From contig NZ_MEHJ01000001.1 in assembly GCF_001746415.1 (NCBI RefSeq), forward strand, positions 8,190,501 through 8,254,500: a stretch of DNA of 64,000 bases. Direction: 5' to 3'. Positions 51,576 to 60,069 of the stretch are shown piece after piece (positions within the stretch are counted from its first letter, which is position 1; every line of letters starts with the position of its first letter). This stretch comes from Streptomyces agglomeratus (GTDB lineage Bacteria > Actinomycetota > Actinomycetes > Streptomycetales > Streptomycetaceae). The position numbers and the translations under genes are program-made. The notes beneath the pieces were generated by a model that saw only the letters and a program-made list of their open reading frames with translations, was not told the DNA's origin and did no database searches.

Positions 51576-53561
51576 GTGTTGCAAGAGCTGTCGGCGGAGG
51601 ACCCGAGCTGGGTGGGGCGGTACCGCATCGTGGGGCGGCTGGGCGCCGGTGGAATGGGCCGCGTCTATCTAGGGCGTTCGCCGAGTGGTCGGGCTGTGGC
51701 GGTTAAGGTGATTCGTGCTGAACTGGCCGAGGATGCCGACTTTCGGAGACGGTTCGCCAGGGAAATCTCGGCAGCTCGCCGGGTGACCGGATTCTTCACT
51801 GCTGCGGTAGTGGATGCGGACGCTGAGAAGTCCCCAGCGTGGCTTGCCACTGCCTACATTCCCGGGATGTCGCTGGAGGAGGCGGTGCGCGCCCACGGGT
51901 GCTGGACAGAGAGTTCGGTCCTGGCCTTGGGGGCGGGTCTAGCCGAGGCCTTAGAAGCCATTCACAGTGCCGGGGTGATTCATCGCGATCTGAAACCCTC
52001 GAATGTGTTGCTCGCCATTGATGGGCCGAGGGTGATCGACTTTGGCATCTCAGTTGCCGCCGAGAATAGTGTTCTGACCCGAACGGGGATGATGGTCGGC
52101 ACACCTGGATACATGTCCCCCGAGCAGGTGACTGGAAAGGCTGTCGGTCGGGCCAGCGATGTGTTCGCCTTGGGGGCGGTGCTGACTTTTGCAGCCACCG
52201 GCGCCGGCCCATTTGGGTCCGGATCCGCGCACGGAGTGAACTTCCGAGCCGTGTACGAAGAGCCTGCCCTCAACCAACTCCCACCGGCCCTAAAGGGCAT
52301 TGTGGGCAGTTGTCTAGCCAAGGAACCTGGGCGCCGACCCACCGTCGCCGCGCTGCTGGACCAGACCGCAGCAGCTCGAGAGGGCGCTGCGGAAGTTCCT
52401 ACTAACCCGGATTGGTTGCCTCCCCCGGTCGCCAAGACTGTCCGCACACGGACCGCTGAGCCTCCGTTGCGCCACATCTACGCACCGTCGGTGGCTCCTC
52501 CCCCCCGACAGGGCCTTGCAGCCGATGAGACTACCGCGGCCTATGAACCCTCTCTGGCAGAGTCGGAGTCAACCACGGACGCGCCTAGCACTCTGATAAA
52601 CCCAGCGGGGTCTGCGGCACCGACCGGACCAGGCGCCCAGCCAGCAGATCCTCCCACTAAGCACGCAGGCCAGAGCACCGTCGTACGCACTATTGCCTGG
52701 ACCACTCTCTTTACAACCTGGCTCTACGGACTGGCTCAACTAGCGGTGCCGATTTCAGTGATGATCGAGGCATTAGCAAGCCCGACCCTCGAGCTAAGCT
52801 TCCGAGAACTTGCCACGGGAAGCCGTGATCACGGAGTAACCCTGATCGATATCATAGTGCCACTTTTCAACATGCTCACGGGATTCCTTGTTTGGCGATT
52901 CGCGCGCCGGCCAAGTATATATTCATGGACGGCCGTCGGCGCCATACTAGGATATGGCCTTGCCGACGCGGCGGGTATCCCACTTGCCAATTCTGCATAT
53001 CTGTATAGCCAGGTTGCCGCCTACGGTGACCATTGGTTGGCTGATGTAATCGTATCCGCAAGGACAGTCCTAGGGTTAGTAGCCGTCACAGGCCTTATAG
53101 CTGCAATCCGGATGCGCCCACGATTCAAAATTACTCGCCCCGCCGGATACGCCACCCCTATCGCCATCCTCATACTTTCACTCGGCAGTGCATACGTCGG
53201 GTTCTTTATCGCCTTGAATACCGAGATTGGGATCGGAGGACTAGTCGAGTATGAGCCTTCCGGGAAATTCGCACGAGCATTGGTGATTGCACTTCTTGCG
53301 TCACTTCTACCCGTATTCGGGATTATCGTTCAACCACACCGATTCGCGGCCGGACTGTTCGTCGGCTGGATGCTTTTCGCCCTCTCAATCGAAGTTCAAT
53401 TCCTTTTCAGTCTGGGATACGACGACGCAATTCTTCCGACCGACACATTCATGACTGCCGAATACTCACTATTTGGACTCATGAGTCTTGGGCTGTGCTG
53501 CGCGTACTGGAAACACCAAAGGGAAAAGCGCCATCGGGATCAATTGCAGACGCTGCGATGA
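51576..53561 (+). CDS. Membrane-anchored Ser/Thr protein kinase, 661 aa
   Basis: Kinase domain in residues 15-270: glycine loop LGAGGMGRVYLG, Lys44 in VAVKVI, HRDLKPSNVLL, DFG (IDFGIS) and GTPGYMSPEQ, so catalytically complete. A Pro/Thr-rich linker follows (about 280-380), then about eight TM helices to the end. The membrane half is clearly lower in GC, with ATA and two TTA codons (at about 52763 and 53083), so expression may need bldA and the gene was probably acquired. GTG 51576 follows GGCAGGGG. Target unknown. Confidence 0.9.
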   Translation: MLQELSAEDPSWVGRYRIVGRLGAGGMGRVYLGRSPSGRAVAVKVIRAELAEDADFRRRFAREISAARRVTGFFTAAVVDADAEKSPAWLATAYIPGMSLEEAVRAHGCWTESSVLALGAGLAEALEAIHSAGVIHRDLKPSNVLLAIDGPRVIDFGISVAAENSVLTRTGMMVGTPGYMSPEQVTGKAVGRASDVFALGAVLTFAATGAGPFGSGSAHGVNFRAVYEEPALNQLPPALKGIVGSCLAKEPGRRPTVAALLDQTAAAREGAAEVPTNPDWLPPPVAKTVRTRTAEPPLRHIYAPSVAPPPRQGLAADETTAAYEPSLAESESTTDAPSTLINPAGSAAPTGPGAQPADPPTKHAGQSTVVRTIAWTTLFTTWLYGLAQLAVPISVMIEALASPTLELSFRELATGSRDHGVTLIDIIVPLFNMLTGFLVWRFARRPSIYSWTAVGAILGYGLADAAGIPLANSAYLYSQVAAYGDHWLADVIVSARTVLGLVAVTGLIAAIRMRPRFKITRPAGYATPIAILILSLGSAYVGFFIALNTEIGIGGLVEYEPSGKFARALVIALLASLLPVFGIIVQPHRFAAGLFVGWMLFALSIEVQFLFSLGYDDAILPTDTFMTAEYSLFGLMSLGLCCAYWKHQREKRHRDQLQTLR

Positions 53562-53644
53562 CGCTTCGGCTCAGGCCAAGACAGGGGCACCCCAGGGCTG
53601 TTGCCGCCGATGGTCTTCTTGATCAGTCGTGCAGTCGGTGTCGT

Positions 53645-53974
53645 TCACCATTCCCGCAGCAGCCAGTCTGGATCGAAGTCGGGGTGGTCCTGGTAGGCCA
53701 TCGCGACTGCGCTCACCGCGTCCCGAAGAGCGTCCTTTTCGGGGCTGCCGGCCGCCGCGGCCTCGGACAGGTCCACGATCAGACGGCGGGACTCGATGTT
53801 GGCCCAGACGCGTGGCGGGTCCCAGGTCTCCAGGTGGGTGGCGATGTCCCGCTGGGTGTGCACCACGGGTTCGTCGTGGTCGTCGAGGACGGTGCCGCCA
53901 GGAAGTCCCGTCGCCCGAGGTGCCTTGGTCGTCTTCGTCGAGGCGCGCGTGCACGAACGCAGCAAGAGGATCAT
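53645..53974 (-). pseudogene. DUF6221-family gene, frameshifted
   Basis: The 5-prime part in one frame reads DPLAAFVHARLDEDDQ, the usual DUF6221 start. The rest in the adjacent frame is GGTVLDDHDEPVVHTQRDIATHLETWDPPRVWANIESRRLIVDL... AMAYQDHPDFDPDWLLREW, the usual C terminus. At least one indel lies near 53910, and one at the start codon. DUF6221 function unknown. Confidence 0.7.
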
Positions 53975-54197
53975 GGCGTCTCTGGTCTGGATCGCGGGAC
54001 TCAAGGACCAGGCCCGGGTGTTGCGGGTCAGGGGCTTCGGAGGGGCAGTAGGTCAGCCAGCCAGTCCGCCCCCGACGCAACGCCCCGGCTCCTGGCGGCA
54101 GCAGGCGTCGACAATGCGCGCAGGTGTCCTCGCATGGTGTCCATGGGGGCCCTTCCTGGGGACGGCGGGTGCTGGCGCATGGTCCGCGGCCAGCGAG

Positions 54198-54560
54198 TCA
54201 GTTCGTGGGTGCGGCGTGGCGGCGGGGCCGGCCGCGGTGGACGCCGATGACGGCGCCGACCTCGAAGCCGCGGGCCAGGCCGAAGACTTCGGCCGTGTGC
54301 CTGCGGGTCTCCGTGCTCTGCCGCTCACGTCCGGGCACGTAGAAGCCGTCCTGGGTGAGGAGGTTGATGATCTTGGCTGTGACCTCGTCGCGGGTGACGT
54401 CGAGTGCGGTGACCCGGCCGTGGGTGGTGTAGCGGCAGCTGTCGATGCCGACGAAGGCGTCGTCGGTGCCGATGGTGAGGATCTCTCCGGGGCCGGTCCA
54501 GGCGTAGTCCGTGGCGGATGCGCGGTAGTGCTGGTCGAAGGCGGGGACGATCAGCTTCAT
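54198..54560 (-). CDS. Hypothetical protein, 120 aa
   Basis: Beta-rich protein (IVPAFDQHYRASATDYAWTGPGEILTIGTDDAFVGIDS) with helical basic C terminus. Second gene after promoter P3, 75 bases from the previous one. Family not recognised. Confidence 0.6.
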   Translation of the reverse strand: MKLIVPAFDQHYRASATDYAWTGPGEILTIGTDDAFVGIDSCRYTTHGRVTALDVTRDEVTAKIINLLTQDGFYVPGRERQSTETRRHTAEVFGLARGFEVGAVIGVHRGRPRRHAAPTN

Positions 54561-54635
54561 CAGTGGTGTTCCGTGGCGGCCCTGCCGGGAGCGAGCGCGG
54601 CCGCCAGGGCTGCGGCCCTCGCTCCCGGACGTTGC

Positions 54636-55208
54636 TCAGGCGCGTGCCGCGTCGGCCTCCTCGTCCTCGGCCTTGAGCTCTTCGAAGTAGGCGCGGGCGC
54701 TGTCGACCATGCCGGGGACGTCGCACCCGAAGGACTGGGCCGCGTCCAGGAGCGCCGCGAGCATGGCGGCCTCTCGTTCAGCCCCGGCGGCAACGACGGC
54801 GCACAGGACATCAAGCCTCACGGGGTACGCGTCGCTGCGCAGTCTCTCGGCGGCCTGGTGGAGCTCATGGGCGGTGACCCGCCCGTCCGTCAGGCAGAAG
54901 ACCTGAGCGACCAGATCACCGATGACGCGGTCGGCGCGTTCCTGGTCGTCCACGACCCGGTCGCCGGGGATGTTGAAGGCGATCTGGGCCATGGCCTCGG
55001 CCGCGAGGACGCCGAGTCGTACCCGCTCGGCCAGCTCGGGAACGGGCAACAGGGCCTTGGGGGCCTGCCTGTTGTACGCCTTCAGCGCCGCATTGGCCCA
55101 TGCGGCGCGGTCCGCGAGGGTGCACTCGCGGATGGGGGTCATGTTGACGCCGGAGTTCAGCGCCGCGGTGAAGCGAGCAGCCTTGCGTTCGGAGAGGGGC
55201 TTGTCCAC
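54636..55208 (-). CDS. Hypothetical protein, 190 aa
   Basis: GTG 55208 with AGAGGAA upstream; first gene after promoter P3, with a leader of about 65 bases. All-helical protein (RAAWANAALKAYNRQAPKALLPVPELAERVRLGVLAAEAMAQIAFN) with acidic C terminus. Family not recognised; similar unknown genes recur in this type of cluster. Confidence 0.65.
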   Translation of the reverse strand: MDKPLSERKAARFTAALNSGVNMTPIRECTLADRAAWANAALKAYNRQAPKALLPVPELAERVRLGVLAAEAMAQIAFNIPGDRVVDDQERADRVIGDLVAQVFCLTDGRVTAHELHQAAERLRSDAYPVRLDVLCAVVAAGAEREAAMLAALLDAAQSFGCDVPGMVDSARAYFEELKAEDEEADAARA

Positions 55209-55277
55209 GGTCGTTCCTCTGGGTGAGGTTCCAAGATGACGGTGTGAGAGCGAAGGCGTCGCTCAACCACGACAACC

Positions 55278-55306
55278 ACAATACATATAGATATATGAAT
55301 ACGCAA
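55278..55306 (-). promoter_or_regulatory. AT-rich promoter P3 (TTGCGT-17-TATTGT)
   Basis: -35 TTGCGT (55301-55306), 17-base A/T-rich spacer, -10 TATTGT (55278-55283); third member of the P1/P2 family. It lies right after the end of the mom-like gene. Confidence 0.7.
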
Positions 55307-55310
55307 CATG

Positions 55311-55730
55311 CTAGATGGTGTGACCGGAGTCTGCCCACTTCGGGTACGCAAGTGCGGGCATGCCGAAGACCGCCCTCGACCGCTCGGCCCGGCTACGCCC
55401 CACGGGCAGGGCATACCTGTGGGTCCCAGGGTGCCGCTGGCGCCTGGCCCCGATCTGCTCCAGCGCGGTGCGCAGCCAGGCGCGCCGGTCGGCCCCCGCA
55501 GGGCGCTCCGAGGCGCCCATCGCCACGATGCGCCGCTCGAACCCGTCGGCACCGCAGTCTCCGGTGACGAACTTCGCGATCGACCGCGCCGGGAGCACCT
55601 GGCCATCCGTCAGCACGATGACCGTCCTCGCCGTGCTGCGGCCCGTATAAGTCGCGGAGAGGGCCTGGTAGGTGACCCCGAGATGCCCTCGGGGCGAGCC
55701 GGCCGTGCGCCCGTCCGGCAGGGTCCGAAG
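55311..55730 (-). pseudogene. mom-like gene, 3-prime part (cut by the NLR cassette)
   Basis: C-terminal 139 codons of a Mom-type adenine methylcarbamoylation family protein: GHLGVTYQALSATYTGRSTARTVIVLTDGQVLPARSIAKF, WLRTALEQIGARRQRHPGTHRYALPVG. The frame is open leftward from the cassette edge and continues exactly in frame into the half at 59504-59818 when the cassette and one CCGTG are removed. Confidence 0.85.
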
Positions 55731-55735
55731 CCGTG

Positions 55736-55786
55736 TGAGAATTTCAGCGCGACATGGCACTTTTCAGTGAGAGGTGGCACCGCCCT
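55736..55786. repeat. Left end repeats of the NLR cassette
   Basis: TGAGAATTTCAGC, then TGGCAC (55755-55760), TTTTCAGT, TGGCACC (55775-55781). Confidence 0.8.
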
Positions 55787-55865
55787 GAGGTCGACTGGTC
55801 TCGGCCTTGGGTGTAGACAATAAAGCTGTGGGTCCTCGGCGTCGTTGTGCTGTGGACCCGGCGCA

Positions 55866-58658
55866 TCAGGCCAGCCCAAGGGCGCGAGCTAGTGCTCCTC
55901 CTGCTTTGCTGAACGGGCCAAGCTGCTCAGGCACTGAAAGAGAAGCGATCAGGGTGAGGAAGGGCAGAAGTCTGGGCATGCAGCCAATCTGCGTCCTCAC
56001 GGTCTGCCCCACCTGCCCGGGACTGCCATCGGTCCCTGGGTAGGGCCTAAAGCGAATGAAGCCTGTGATGACCAGCCCAGCAGTGCAGTAGAGCATCAGC
56101 AGCCACAGCGATGTGCTCGCTTGGCGCGCGTGATAGAAGCCGCACCAGACCACGGCGACCCAGGCGGACTGGAACAGTGTCACGACACGATGACGGGAGA
56201 GTCGTCGCCCCCGTCGCCGAACGGGTGGCGTGGGGATTGAGCCGAGGAGTGCTTCGAGTTGGCGTCGAATCAACGCGTTCTTCTTACCTCCCCCCAAACT
56301 CTGGAGGATTCTGACGGCAGTGAAGCGGGCCGCTGTCAGGTTGACTGCCGGGGCGCCGGGGATCTGCTCGAAGAGGGTAAGTGCTTCGTGGACTGCGGCT
56401 GCGGCCTCAGGCAGATGCTTGCGCGAGCGGTACAACGCCTCTGCGTACGCAGTGAGCGCCCCGGCGAAGCCGAGAGAGGGAATATGGCTGCCGCTCTCCT
56501 GCGCCGCCCGGCGGCTGAGATCAACCGCGCTGCAGCTGGCCGAGAGAGCTTCCTTGTTCCTTCGGGCGCGCAACAGGGTCCAGCTGAGGTTGCCCAGCGC
56601 CACCGCTTCGTGGAAGTTCGCTCCGAGCGTGTGCCAGGTCGCGGCCGCTGTGCGGAAGCAGGTGATCGCTTCGTCCAGCCTGCCGACTCGTCCCAGGGCA
56701 ATGCCCCTGGTCATTACCACGGCTGCGGATCTTGATTCGTCTCCGTGCTGGCGGTAGATGCGGTCGGCGTGCTTGAGAGCGTCGAACACATCACCAGACG
56801 CGTCTGCTTGCATCAAAGCCTGTGCAATGTTCGTCCAGGCTGCCGCCTCGCCGTACTGGTCCTCTAGTTCCTTGAACAAGTGAAGCGCCTGCCTGTGGCA
56901 GGCGAGGCCGCGTTCTCCTTTGTTGAACGCTACGGCGAGATTACCGATGTCGGTGAGTACCAGCGCCTCAAGTTCGCGGTTGCGTGTGGTTCGAGAGATC
57001 TTTAAGGCGTGTTCGAGTGTCTTATTGGCCTCGTGCTCCCGGCGCAGAATGCCGAGGGCTGCTCCATAGGCTTCCAGAGCAACGCCTTCCGCGTCCCGGT
57101 CGGCGACGTCGCGTGCCGCCTGGCGGGCGGCCTGGGAGATGGTGAGCCATTCGTCGATATGGCCAGACGTGTTGAGGTAGCTTGCTAAGGCGCGCGGCAG
57201 GCCAAGGATGATGCGCTTTTGTTCCTGGGACGTGCTGTCTGTTGAAGCGGCGACGAGGTTGGGTAACTCCGCGTCGAGCCACTTCACAGCCTGCTCTTTG
57301 GTTTCGAAGCGTGGCGATCTGGTCGCGGACGGGTTGGGATCGAGGTGGGTGCCAGCAGCCTGCGCACTCGTTGCGTAGTACTCCAGCAGTTGGCGTCTAG
57401 CCTGTTCGTAGAGACGTTTGGCCTGGGGGTGGCTTCGACCGTAGGCATCGGCCTGTTCGCTGGCGTAAGCCCGGATCAGGTCGTGCATCCGCCACCGGTC
57501 CTGAGCTGGTACCTGCTCCAGGAGATGGGTCTGCGCGAGTTCGAGCAGGAGGGACCGTATCTCATCGGGGTGCTGGTCCGTCAGGACAGCGGCGGCCTCG
57601 GTGGAGATGTCCGAGCCGGGGTTGAGTGCCAGGAGCCGGAAGGTCTCGGTCAAGGGGCCGGACAGGTGGCGACTGGACAGGTCGAAGGACGCGCGCACAG
57701 CGCGTTCCCCGTCGTCGAGATGCTCCAGACGAGTGCGCTCCTGCTTGAACTCGGTGGCCAGTCCGGCCACCTGCCGGCCCCGGTCGGCGATGAGGCGGGC
57801 AGCAGAAATCTGCAGGGCGAGCGGCAGGTATCCGCACAGCAAGGCCAGACTCTGCGCCGTGGTTGCGTCTTGGGAGATGCGCGAGTCGGCAGGGTCGGCG
57901 GTGCGCAGCGCGGTGTCCAGCAGGTTCACTGCCGCCTCGGGCGACAGGACGGGGAGGTCGAGTAGGCGGGCGCCCAGGGTGGCGAGCGTGTCCCGAGAGG
58001 TCACGAGCAGCCGATGGCGACCAGAGGCCGGCCGTAGCGGGCGCACTTGTTCAGCCCTGGAGGCGTTGTCCGCCACCACCAGAACACGGCGGCCCTCGGC
58101 GGCCAGGGCACTCAGCCGAGAATGATAGAGCCCTTGTCGTTCTTCCAAGGTATGTGGGATGAACTCCTGGGCGACGCCCAAGCCGCGCAGCAGTCTCTCC
58201 AGAGCCTGGGAGGGCTGGAGGGGGGTCTCGTCGTAGCCGTGCAGGTCCACGAAGAGCGTTCCGTCGAACTGGCCCTCCTCGCACCCGGTGTGACCAGCTG
58301 CCAGAGCGAGAGAGGTCTTGCCGACGCCGGGCAGCCCGGCCACCGAGACGATGACTCCCTGCCGAGTCGGATTGCCCGTGCTTGTGTCCAGCGCCTGAAG
58401 CAGCTCGGCCAGTTCCCGGTCTCGACCGGTAAAGCCTGCTGGAGGAGGAGGCAAGGACGCCAGAGCGGTCGGGGCGGCCGGTCCGGTGAACGTGATGTTC
58501 ACATCACCGGCGGTGTTGTTGACCATGGCCAGCGATCCGTACACGACCGAGTCGACCACCCACTGACCCGCCCCCGGCTCCTGGCCAGCGTCGGGCGTGG
58601 GGGTGTCAGCCGCCGACGGGCCGCGGCGCTGCCGCGTGCGGCGTCGGAAGGACCTCAC
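55866..58658 (-). CDS. STAND NTPase: N-terminal amyloid-like motif, NB-ARC, TPR, C-terminal TM (NLR-like), 930 aa
   Basis: Residues 36-55 carry the motif shared with the upstream gene (D36-S37...G41...V46...T49, G51-D52-V53...I55). NB-ARC core: FTGRDRELAELL (76-87), Walker A GLPGVGKTS (108-116), Walker B VLVVADNA (192-199), sensor LLVTSRD (217-223), and MHDLIRAYA (about 400). Then about eight TPR-like helical hairpins (about 520-800) for ligand sensing, and two C-terminal hydrophobic helices (about 840-880). GTG 58658 overlaps the stop of the membrane gene (GTGA), so the pair is coupled. Likely a stress or phage sensor; no enzymatic effector domain is attached. Confidence 0.9.
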   Translation of the reverse strand: MRSFRRRTRQRRGPSAADTPTPDAGQEPGAGQWVVDSVVYGSLAMVNNTAGDVNITFTGPAAPTALASLPPPPAGFTGRDRELAELLQALDTSTGNPTRQGVIVSVAGLPGVGKTSLALAAGHTGCEEGQFDGTLFVDLHGYDETPLQPSQALERLLRGLGVAQEFIPHTLEERQGLYHSRLSALAAEGRRVLVVADNASRAEQVRPLRPASGRHRLLVTSRDTLATLGARLLDLPVLSPEAAVNLLDTALRTADPADSRISQDATTAQSLALLCGYLPLALQISAARLIADRGRQVAGLATEFKQERTRLEHLDDGERAVRASFDLSSRHLSGPLTETFRLLALNPGSDISTEAAAVLTDQHPDEIRSLLLELAQTHLLEQVPAQDRWRMHDLIRAYASEQADAYGRSHPQAKRLYEQARRQLLEYYATSAQAAGTHLDPNPSATRSPRFETKEQAVKWLDAELPNLVAASTDSTSQEQKRIILGLPRALASYLNTSGHIDEWLTISQAARQAARDVADRDAEGVALEAYGAALGILRREHEANKTLEHALKISRTTRNRELEALVLTDIGNLAVAFNKGERGLACHRQALHLFKELEDQYGEAAAWTNIAQALMQADASGDVFDALKHADRIYRQHGDESRSAAVVMTRGIALGRVGRLDEAITCFRTAAATWHTLGANFHEAVALGNLSWTLLRARRNKEALSASCSAVDLSRRAAQESGSHIPSLGFAGALTAYAEALYRSRKHLPEAAAAVHEALTLFEQIPGAPAVNLTAARFTAVRILQSLGGGKKNALIRRQLEALLGSIPTPPVRRRGRRLSRHRVVTLFQSAWVAVVWCGFYHARQASTSLWLLMLYCTAGLVITGFIRFRPYPGTDGSPGQVGQTVRTQIGCMPRLLPFLTLIASLSVPEQLGPFSKAGGALARALGLA

Positions 58659-59095
58659 GGGCCCTCGATCTCCACATTCCCGTCCGTGCTCTGCACCTGG
58701 TCGACCGGCCCGGACGTCTGGGAGTTACGAACGGACTGTCCGCCATCCGGTACGGGGGGCATGCCGACGGGCGGAACAGCGCCTGTGGGCGGACCTGTGG
58801 CCGGCAGGGATGCGGGAGCGTGGTGGTTGATGCGCACATTTCCGCCGGTCCGGGCGACCTGAGTGGCAGCTCCGCCGAGCGTGCTGTTCTCCACGGACTG
58901 ACTGCCGCCCTCTTGTCGGTTTTGTCGGAGTCCGGCCATTGCCACCCCCAGGCCGGCCAGGGCCACGAACAAGCCCAGCACACTGGCCCATTTGTCCGCG
59001 GCATCCAGCCCCACCAGCATTAGATGCACGGCAAGCCCCACCACGGCGACGGCCGCAACCGTCCCACCAACCCATACCTGAACGCGCCCAGTCAT
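58655..59095 (-). CDS. Two-TM protein with two amyloid-like signalling motifs, 146 aa
   Basis: Two TM helices (about 7-30 and 36-56), then a cytoplasmic tail with two gapless copies of one motif: N70-S71, G75, V80, T83, G85-N86-V87, I89, and N124-S125, G129, V134, T137, G139-N140-V141, I143. The NB-ARC protein has the same spacing at its N terminus. Conserved polar/Gly positions alternating with hydrophobic ones are typical of RHIM/BASS-type amyloid motifs. The protein is a candidate membrane effector or anchor triggered by templating from the NLR; that role is inference. Confidence 0.7.
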   Translation of the reverse strand: MTGRVQVWVGGTVAAVAVVGLAVHLMLVGLDAADKWASVLGLFVALAGLGVAMAGLRQNRQEGGSQSVENSTLGGAATQVARTGGNVRINHHAPASLPATGPPTGAVPPVGMPPVPDGGQSVRNSQTSGPVDQVQSTDGNVEIEGP

Positions 59096-59370
59096 CGTCT
59101 CATCGTCCCTCCACGGGCCCGACGACGGACCTCCTCATGCACAACCGGTGACAACCTTGTTACACAGAGCCCGTCGCCTTGCGCGAGGAACAGTGGCCGG
59201 GGCGTACACGGTGGTGTCCCGCCCTGGCCCACGCGCAATCCCGCGTCGACCGGGGTCGTTGGCTCAGGCGAGTAAGCGCTCAACTGCCCTTGACGGCCCA
59301 TCCATGCTGATCTGTCTCATGGGTACAGAAGACACAGGCAAAGGTCCTGTACAGATGTATTCGATCAAAG

Positions 59371-59503
59371 CGGTGCCAGAAGGACTGAAAGGCCAGTAAG
59401 GTGCCATCCCTTATCGAAATCCGGTGCCAAGTCACCCTGACAGAACTTGCCAAATTCGCAGATCAACGCCCACTTCTAGCGCCAGCCTCTGCTGAAATTC
59501 TCA
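59371..59503. repeat. Right end repeats of the NLR cassette
   Basis: GGTGCCA at 59372-59378, 59400-59406 and 59423-59429, ACTGAAA at 59384-59390, and the terminal GCTGAAATTCTCA at 59491-59503. The rest of 59096-59503 has no gene and should contain the promoter of the two-gene operon. Confidence 0.8.
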
Positions 59504-59818
59504 CCGTGCGACGGGGTCCGCGTAGGTGACCACTCCCCGCACGCCGCGGCCTGCGGCCAGACGCAGGGCACCCGCGACGGCGAAGCTCTCCCCGTTGCTC
59601 GCCACCGAGGGGGACAAGCACACCCTCGACATTTCCAACGCCTCCGTATACGGGCACAGCGACGGGAAAACCCTGGTCAGAGCACGACGGCTCATCGGGA
59701 CGCCCAGGACGACGACACCCACCAGCAGGCTGCCGTCGACCACCTGGCCGTCGTCGCCCCCTGCGGGCTCGAGGTCCAGCAGCCCGAACCGGTGGACCGC
59801 CGCGGGGATTATCTGCAT
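59504..59818 (-). pseudogene. mom-like gene, 5-prime part
   Basis: From ATG 59818: IIPAAVHRFGLLDLEPAGG, VVVLGVPMSRRALTRVFP, PYTEALEMSRVCLSPSVASNGESFAVAGALRLAAGRGVRGV, VTYADPVAR, then the cassette. These are the GNAT-like core motifs of Mom family proteins (LSR, N-ESW-like position, FSDP-like YADP). Joined to 55730 the frame is exact, giving 244 aa. The usual N-terminal 60-70 residues are absent; coding-like sequence upstream (HDLQWYLT) is in another frame, so the gene may also be damaged there. Confidence 0.8.
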
Positions 59819-60069
59819 CTGTCAAGTACCACTGCAGGTCATGGGGTTGAAGCTCGTGCAGGCATGTAAGGCACGGCTCCGGTCTGGACAGGACGCGTCG
59901 GCGCCGCAAACGGCCGTTGCTGCCTTCTACGGAAGAGTGGCCGAAGACGCTTCTTGATGTTCGTCGGCCCCCACAGTCGCGCGGGTGAGGTACGTGAGCC
60001 TGCTGCGGCAGCGACCGATCCTGATCCTTTGGCTCGCTGAGACGCTGTCCGTTTTCGGCGACCGCTTCT

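Larger units (their letters stand above)
55736..59503. mobile_element. Transposase-less cassette with IS21-like ends carrying an NLR two-gene module
   Basis: Ends are inverted copies: TGAGAATTTCAGC at 55736-55748 and its complement at 59491-59503, plus internal TGGCAC(C) units (two at the left, three at the right) and TTTCAGT (55762 and 59384-59390, inverted). The target duplication CCGTG lies at 55731-55735 and 59504-59508. The 3768 bp between contain only the NB-ARC gene and its coupled membrane gene, with no transposase. Ends of this design are IS21-like; mobilisation in trans is inference. Confidence 0.85.

Noticed and set aside
59148..59399. Rightward 83-codon frame
   Set aside because: It overlaps the terminal repeats of the NLR cassette and has no family resemblance.
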